A DNA stretch of 64,000 nucleotides from Polaromonas sp. 39-63-25 (GTDB lineage Bacteria; Pseudomonadota; Gammaproteobacteria; Burkholderiales; Burkholderiaceae_C): the NCBI RefSeq assembly GCF_002278925.1, contig NZ_NCJH01000006.1, positions 620,001 to 684,000 of the forward strand, written 5' to 3'. The position numbers were made by a program, and so were the translations under genes. The notes under the pieces are model-generated. The model did not search any database. It worked only from the letters and a program-made list of their open reading frames with translations, and was not told where the DNA came from. The number at the start of each line of letters is the position of its first letter. Within the stretch, counting starts at the first letter, position 1. This document shows, piece by piece, positions 59,825-64,000 of the stretch.

Positions 59825-61732
59825 ATGTCGATGTACCGCCAAATGTGGCTCGCAATCATTCTCAGCACGCTGCTGGCACTGCTGGGTGGCCTGCTGGCGT
59901 CCACGCTGAACGCCCGAAGCTATCTGACGGAGCAGCTCAGCGCCAAAAACACCGACAACGCCACCGCGCTGGCACTGGCACTGAGCCAGCAGCGTGCTGA
60001 TGCGGTCATGGTGGAACTGACGGTTTCAGCCCTGTTCGACAGCGGCCACTATGCCCTGATACGCGTTGTAGACCCTCTTGGGAAAACCATTGTCGAGCGG
60101 GTCGCACCGGCCACGGCACGTACCGTACCAACCTGGTTTGTCCAGGCGCTGCCGCTAAACGCAACACCCGGACAGGCGCAGATCAGCAGCGGCTGGACCC
60201 AGGTTGGCACCCTGACCCTTGTCAGCAACAGCCATTTCGCCTACCTGGCGCTGTGGAAAAGCGTCGTGCAACTGGTGGCCGCCCTCGGCCTGTCAGGACT
60301 GCTAGGCGGCTTCCTGGGAGCCATGATCCTGCGACGCCTTCACGAGCCGCTGCAGCGGGTCATCAAGCAAGCCAACGACATCAGCGAACGCCGCTTTGTG
60401 CTGATTGCTGTGCCGGAAGTGCCAGAACTCCGACAACTTGCCCTGGCAATGAACAGCACGGTCACTCGCCTCAAGACCATGTTTGCCGAAGAAGCGCAAC
60501 GCCTGGAGGTTCTTCGCATCAGCGCCAATTACGACCCGCTCACGGGCCTGGCCAACCGGACCTTTTTTCTGACCCAGTTGCTGGACTCGCTCGACACCGA
60601 AGATACGGCGGGCGGCACGCTGCTGCTGGTGCGTCTGGCCAATTATTCCCGGCATCACCAGCGCCTGGGGACGCCGGCTGCCAATGAGCTCCTGAAAGCC
60701 TTCGCAGCGGTGCTTGCCCAGCACGCCACACAGGCCCACGCCGTGGCAGCACGCATCGGTGAATCCGATTTTGCGCTGCTGGTGCCAGATCCGACCGGTG
60801 CCCACGATGTGGCCAGCAAACTGCTGGAGGCGCTGGTGAAGGCGAGTGCTCCCCTGACCGGAAGTGGGCCTGCCGCCTACATCGGCATGGGCAAGTTGCA
60901 GCGCGGACAGGACATGGCGGGTTTGATGGCCCAGGTCTCGGGTGCCATGGTGGCGGCCGAGGCGACAGGCGACAACACCATCCGCGAGGCTGGCGTTGAA
61001 ACTCCCACCGAAGATGACCATCAAACGGCAGACCTGATCAGGCACGCCCTCGCCAACGGCCAGGTCCGGCAGCTTTCCTTCCCCGTCCTTGACCTGAAGG
61101 GCCATCTTGTCTACCGGGACTGCAGCACGGAACTGATGCTGGGCAACACACAAACCTGGCAGCCCAGGCGGCATTTCCGGCAAGTAGGCGAGGCTTTTCA
61201 ACTGATGCCGCTGATGGATCTGGCGGCCATCCGGCTGGCACTTGGAAAACTGAGCAACGAGCCGGGCCTGGCCGGCTTGGCGGTCAGCCTGTCGCCACGC
61301 TCTGTCAGCGAAAAAGACTTTCGCTCGCAATTGCTGGACCTGCTCAGGGGCAACCAGGAGGCGGCTCGCCGCCTGTGGCTGGAGGTGCCGGAAGCCGCGG
61401 CTGTCCAGCAGCTCGAAAGTTTTCGCGAATTCGTCGCCGACATCCGGAAAACCGGCAGCCGGGCGGGACTGGGCCAATTTGGCCGGCATTTCAGCCAGGT
61501 CGACGCGTTGCACGACCTCGGGCTCGACTTCCTGAAGGTCGACGCCAGCTTTGTCCGGGGCCTGCAACACAGCGCGGCCAACCAGCTTTTCCTCAAGAGC
61601 GTGGCAAGCGCGGCCCACAAGATGGGCATGCAGGTCTATGCCGACGGCGTGATCGACCGCGCGGAACTGGCGGCCCTGGAAGAAGCGGGCTTCGACGGAG
61701 TATCCGGTCCCGCTGTCAAAGAACCCACCTGA
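59825..61732 (+). CDS. lapD: LapD-type c-di-GMP receptor with degenerate GGDEF and EAL domains
   Basis: The 635-residue inner-membrane protein begins MSMYRQMWLAIILSTLLALL, then a periplasmic domain (ATALALALSQQRADAVMVEL, TVSALFDSGHYALIRVVDP) that binds LapG, a second membrane span near residue 150-170, a HAMP linker, a GGDEF domain with the degenerate RIGESDFALLVP, and an EAL domain lacking the EAL motif but with DFLKVDASFVRG. It senses c-di-GMP and sequesters LapG. ATG 59825 follows GAGGGGAA; a TTG at 59774 overlapping lapG is the alternative and rejected for homology at the N-terminus. Confidence 0.92.
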   Translation: MSMYRQMWLAIILSTLLALLGGLLASTLNARSYLTEQLSAKNTDNATALALALSQQRADAVMVELTVSALFDSGHYALIRVVDPLGKTIVERVAPATARTVPTWFVQALPLNATPGQAQISSGWTQVGTLTLVSNSHFAYLALWKSVVQLVAALGLSGLLGGFLGAMILRRLHEPLQRVIKQANDISERRFVLIAVPEVPELRQLALAMNSTVTRLKTMFAEEAQRLEVLRISANYDPLTGLANRTFFLTQLLDSLDTEDTAGGTLLLVRLANYSRHHQRLGTPAANELLKAFAAVLAQHATQAHAVAARIGESDFALLVPDPTGAHDVASKLLEALVKASAPLTGSGPAAYIGMGKLQRGQDMAGLMAQVSGAMVAAEATGDNTIREAGVETPTEDDHQTADLIRHALANGQVRQLSFPVLDLKGHLVYRDCSTELMLGNTQTWQPRRHFRQVGEAFQLMPLMDLAAIRLALGKLSNEPGLAGLAVSLSPRSVSEKDFRSQLLDLLRGNQEAARRLWLEVPEAAAVQQLESFREFVADIRKTGSRAGLGQFGRHFSQVDALHDLGLDFLKVDASFVRGLQHSAANQLFLKSVASAAHKMGMQVYADGVIDRAELAALEEAGFDGVSGPAVKEPT

Positions 61733-61754
61733 CAAGCACCGAACCACCGCTCTG

Positions 61755-61798
61755 AAAAGAAGCCGCCGGATCCAAAAGATCCGGCGGCTTCTTTTTTT
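61755..61798. terminator. bidirectional terminator between lapD and the adhesin gene
   Basis: The stem GAAGCCGCCGGATC (61759-61772) with GATCCGGCGGCTTC (61778-61791) encloses CAAAA and is flanked by an A run and a T run of seven. It serves the two convergent genes. Confidence 0.92.
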
Positions 61799-61813
61799 CC
61801 GCGACCGGACGCG

Positions 61814-64000
61814 TCAGTCTGTATTGAGTTTTCCTCTGGTCAGCAAGTCCTGAATCACTTGCTGGTCGGTGGTGTACACGCCAATCATGTCGACACCGGA
61901 CAGCACAATCCTCTGATCGACGGCGCCCAGAACGGCTGCCGAAGGCGCGCCCACGGCGTGTGGATCGCTGGAGAAACCGCCTGTGCTGCTGATGTGGACG
62001 ATCGTGTCAGCACCCGACTTTTCGAAGTGCAGGAAGTTCGCCAGATTGTCCTGCCCGAGCAGGGTTCCTGCGGTTTCGCCGACCAGAAGATCACGCAGGT
62101 CCAGAACATCCCCTCCCGCCGAGCGTGCGCTGAGATTGAAGTCGGTGATCGTGTCGGTCACGGGTGCTCCTGCCGTGCCGCCATCGTTCAGCTCCCAGCG
62201 GAAGATGTCTGCACCCAGACCACCGGTCAGGTTATCGGCACCCTGGCCTCCGATGATCAGATCGCGTCCGTCGCCACCGCTGATCGTGTCTGTACCAGTG
62301 CCGCCCACCAGCCGATCGTCACCCGCAGCGCCGGTGAGCGCGTCATTTCCATCACCGCCGTAGACGAAGTCCGAAGAAGCCGTCAGCGTCGGCGTGTTGT
62401 TCGCAGCCGTGCCCTCATACGCATTGGTGGCAGACACAAGACTGATCATCTGGTCCACCGTGTGCACACCGGTCGTCGCACTGACACCAATCAATGCCGA
62501 CTGGGTGGTGCCCACTCCGCTGACCGTCAGGCGGGTTGACAGATCCCAGGCCGAGATGTCGATCGACTGCGTCGTGCCGGTCGTGACCGTCGCGCTATGG
62601 CCGGCGCCGTCACTGATGGTCCAGCCGGTGAGCAAGCCATTGACCGTTAGCGTATCGAATGCCCGCGCTGTCACGTCAAGCTGGAAGCTGGTGCCGTCAT
62701 TGGCAATCGCCACGTCGTGATGACCCGCCTCAACCTGCCAGACCGAACGCACCTGCTCGTTACTCAACACGCTGCTGTAAATGCGCAAGTCATCCACGGC
62801 AGCGTTCAGGTACTTGTCGTTGGTGATATTCCGCGAGAAATCGCCATTGACGCCGTTGGTGAAACCGATCCCGAAGACATTGGTAATGGTGCCCGCCAGA
62901 CCCCCGGCCGTCACGGTACTCTCCAACACACCATCCACCCATATCTGGGTCTGCCCGGTGGCGGAGTTCCGGGTCATGGCGACAAAATGCCAGACGTCGT
63001 TGGCGATGACCGTGGTGCTCTTGGCGCCCGCTGTATCCCCCACGTTCAGACCGATACGGCCACTGTTGTCTATCCAACCCCACTGCGCGTCGTTGACAGC
63101 GCCGTTCTGCTCCGAACCAATCACGCTGGGGCGGTTCCAGCCGACATCCGTTCCGCCAAATTGCGCCGCATCGGTCGTCGCGTTCTGCGTGGTCTTGATC
63201 CAGAAGGACACCGTGGCCGATCCGGTGATGGGTGTCAACTCGATCGGGTCAACAGCCAGAGACGCTCCCTTGCCATCGAACTGCAGCGCCGTTCCCGAGG
63301 TTCCGGCATGCCCGGTGACCCAGGTCGGCAGATCGCTGCCATTCGTGGTGTTGGCGTCCGACAGCGTGCCCTTGATGTTCCTGAGTTCGTTGACCGCCGG
63401 CACGCCAAAAGCTTCGTCGAAGGTCCACTGGCCGACAGGACGGACAGACAGGATAGGCGCGCTGTCCAGGTCCAGAATGGTCGCCGTGCCCACTGCAACG
63501 GAGTTGGAGATCGGACCGGTCGACAGGTTGGCTGTCAGCGTGAAGGTTTCCGAGCTCTCAATACTTTCATCGACCGTGGTGGGCGTTCGAACGAGCACAC
63601 TGGTCTTGCCGGCAGCAATCACCAGGCTGCCCGAATACGCGGTCCAGGAGGTACCGCCGTTGACGGAATACTCCAGGCCAGGACCGTAGTCAGCGGCGGT
63701 GGCAGTCCCATTTCCGGTGGTCAGGGTCACGGTGACATCGTTGCCCGTTTGCGCGCCAAGCCGGATGTCGAACACTGCGTAGTCGCCCTCGACAATCGTT
63801 GTGTTGCTGACCACGGCCAATGAGGGCGGCGGGCTCGCCGAGAGGCCGCCTGTGAAAATATGGAAGGTCAGCGTTTGCGACGAACTCGCCGTGGCACTGT
63901 TGGAGCCTTCCGTGCCCGTTGCCGTCACACCCAGATCAACCCGCCCGGAATAGTCTTCCGGGAACACCAGATAAGCGGCGGCAAGCGCTGCCGTCGGAAT
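61814..64000 (-). CDS. large RTX adhesin, C-terminal part (runs off the window)
   Basis: The last 728 residues are in the window; the frame stays open to base 64000 and the N-terminus is outside. In order it has a Calx-beta type domain (about residues 55-175: NGTATAADYGPG), a LamG/concanavalin-like lectin domain (about 190-415: VGQWTFDEAFGVPAVNEL, VDDLRIYSSVLS), RTX calcium-binding repeats (VYGGDGNDALTGAAGDDRLV, then GGTGTDTISGGDGRDL), and a T1SS-type end (ITDFNLSARSAGGDVLDLRD). It is a LapA-type biofilm adhesin, exported by a type I system and released by LapG. The LapG cleavage site would be upstream, not visible. Confidence 0.9.
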   Translation of the reverse strand: MPTAALAAAYLVFPEDYSGRVDLGVTATGTEGSNSATASSSQTLTFHIFTGGLSASPPPSLAVVSNTTIVEGDYAVFDIRLGAQTGNDVTVTLTTGNGTATAADYGPGLEYSVNGGTSWTAYSGSLVIAAGKTSVLVRTPTTVDESIESSETFTLTANLSTGPISNSVAVGTATILDLDSAPILSVRPVGQWTFDEAFGVPAVNELRNIKGTLSDANTTNGSDLPTWVTGHAGTSGTALQFDGKGASLAVDPIELTPITGSATVSFWIKTTQNATTDAAQFGGTDVGWNRPSVIGSEQNGAVNDAQWGWIDNSGRIGLNVGDTAGAKSTTVIANDVWHFVAMTRNSATGQTQIWVDGVLESTVTAGGLAGTITNVFGIGFTNGVNGDFSRNITNDKYLNAAVDDLRIYSSVLSNEQVRSVWQVEAGHHDVAIANDGTSFQLDVTARAFDTLTVNGLLTGWTISDGAGHSATVTTGTTQSIDISAWDLSTRLTVSGVGTTQSALIGVSATTGVHTVDQMISLVSATNAYEGTAANNTPTLTASSDFVYGGDGNDALTGAAGDDRLVGGTGTDTISGGDGRDLIIGGQGADNLTGGLGADIFRWELNDGGTAGAPVTDTITDFNLSARSAGGDVLDLRDLLVGETAGTLLGQDNLANFLHFEKSGADTIVHISSTGGFSSDPHAVGAPSAAVLGAVDQRIVLSGVDMIGVYTTDQQVIQDLLTRGKLNTD

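Noticed and set aside
1-64000. CRISPR arrays, transposases, phage genes, rRNA or tRNA
   Set aside because: No regularly spaced repeats, transposase motifs, integrase genes or tRNA-like cloverleaf were recognised while reading; short tRNA genes could still be missed without a search tool.

Overview
This is a GC-rich bacterial window that reads as a chromosome segment from the order Burkholderiales, most like the family Comamonadaceae (Polaromonas, Rhodoferax or Variovorax type). The pointers are orphan TctC/Bug receptors, DUF4148 and DUF1840 proteins, many ATGA-type gene overlaps and intergenic repeats of a style I associate with that family. The species is not determined. I saw no insertion sequence, phage, CRISPR array, rRNA or tRNA. 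No gene-free stretch is longer than 300 bases.

Layout. 1-8.4 kb is a mixed block: the tail of a possible regulator, a hemerythrin-like protein, a methyltransferase, the OhrR/Ohr peroxide pair with a palindromic operator, DUF1304, DUF2855, an SrkA-like kinase, then an XRE-cupin regulator, GNAT and MATE operon. 8.4-15.5 kb, on the minus strand, is an apparent oxygen-independent ubiquinone operon: ubiU, ubiV, a hemolysin III gene, ubiT, a DGC-domain gene, ubiX and ubiD, followed by an acyl-CoA dehydrogenase. Its promoter has an FNR/DNR-type box at the activating position. 15.6-21.8 kb, on the plus strand, is a nitric-oxide module: DUF2249, quinol-type NO reductase, DUF2249, an NsrR-like regulator, a DUF59 protein, a polytopic membrane protein and NnrS. 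A RIO-type kinase and an alternative oxidase follow. Together 9-23.4 kb looks like a respiratory region for low oxygen and NO stress.

23.4-33.7 kb holds an FAH-family hydrolase with a divergent TctC receptor, htpG with a sigma-32-type promoter, DUF4148, a two-component system, a lipase-like hydrolase, a pseudouridine synthase and a Crp/Fnr regulator. 33.9-46.4 kb is a Liv-type ABC uptake system interleaved with two CoA ligases, plus two more TctC receptors. 47.8-55.2 kb is a compact MarR-controlled operon with a fused flavin monooxygenase/old-yellow-enzyme, a CoA ligase, an acyl-CoA dehydrogenase, an enoyl-CoA hydratase, a thioesterase and a Rid-family protein. It best matches aerobic CoA-dependent 2-aminobenzoate (anthranilate) breakdown. 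The upstream uptake system and ligases may supply aromatic or other organic acids.

56.5-64 kb is a biofilm adhesin module: a TolC-type outer-membrane protein with an unusual C-terminal extension, a LapG-type periplasmic protease, a LapD-type degenerate c-di-GMP receptor, and the C-terminal part of a large RTX adhesin that runs out of the window.

Two dispersed repeat families stand out. One is about 55-75 bp, has four or five copies, and enters or ends several coding sequences. The other is GC-rich, about 80-180 bp, and all five copies lie between 37.9 and 47.8 kb.
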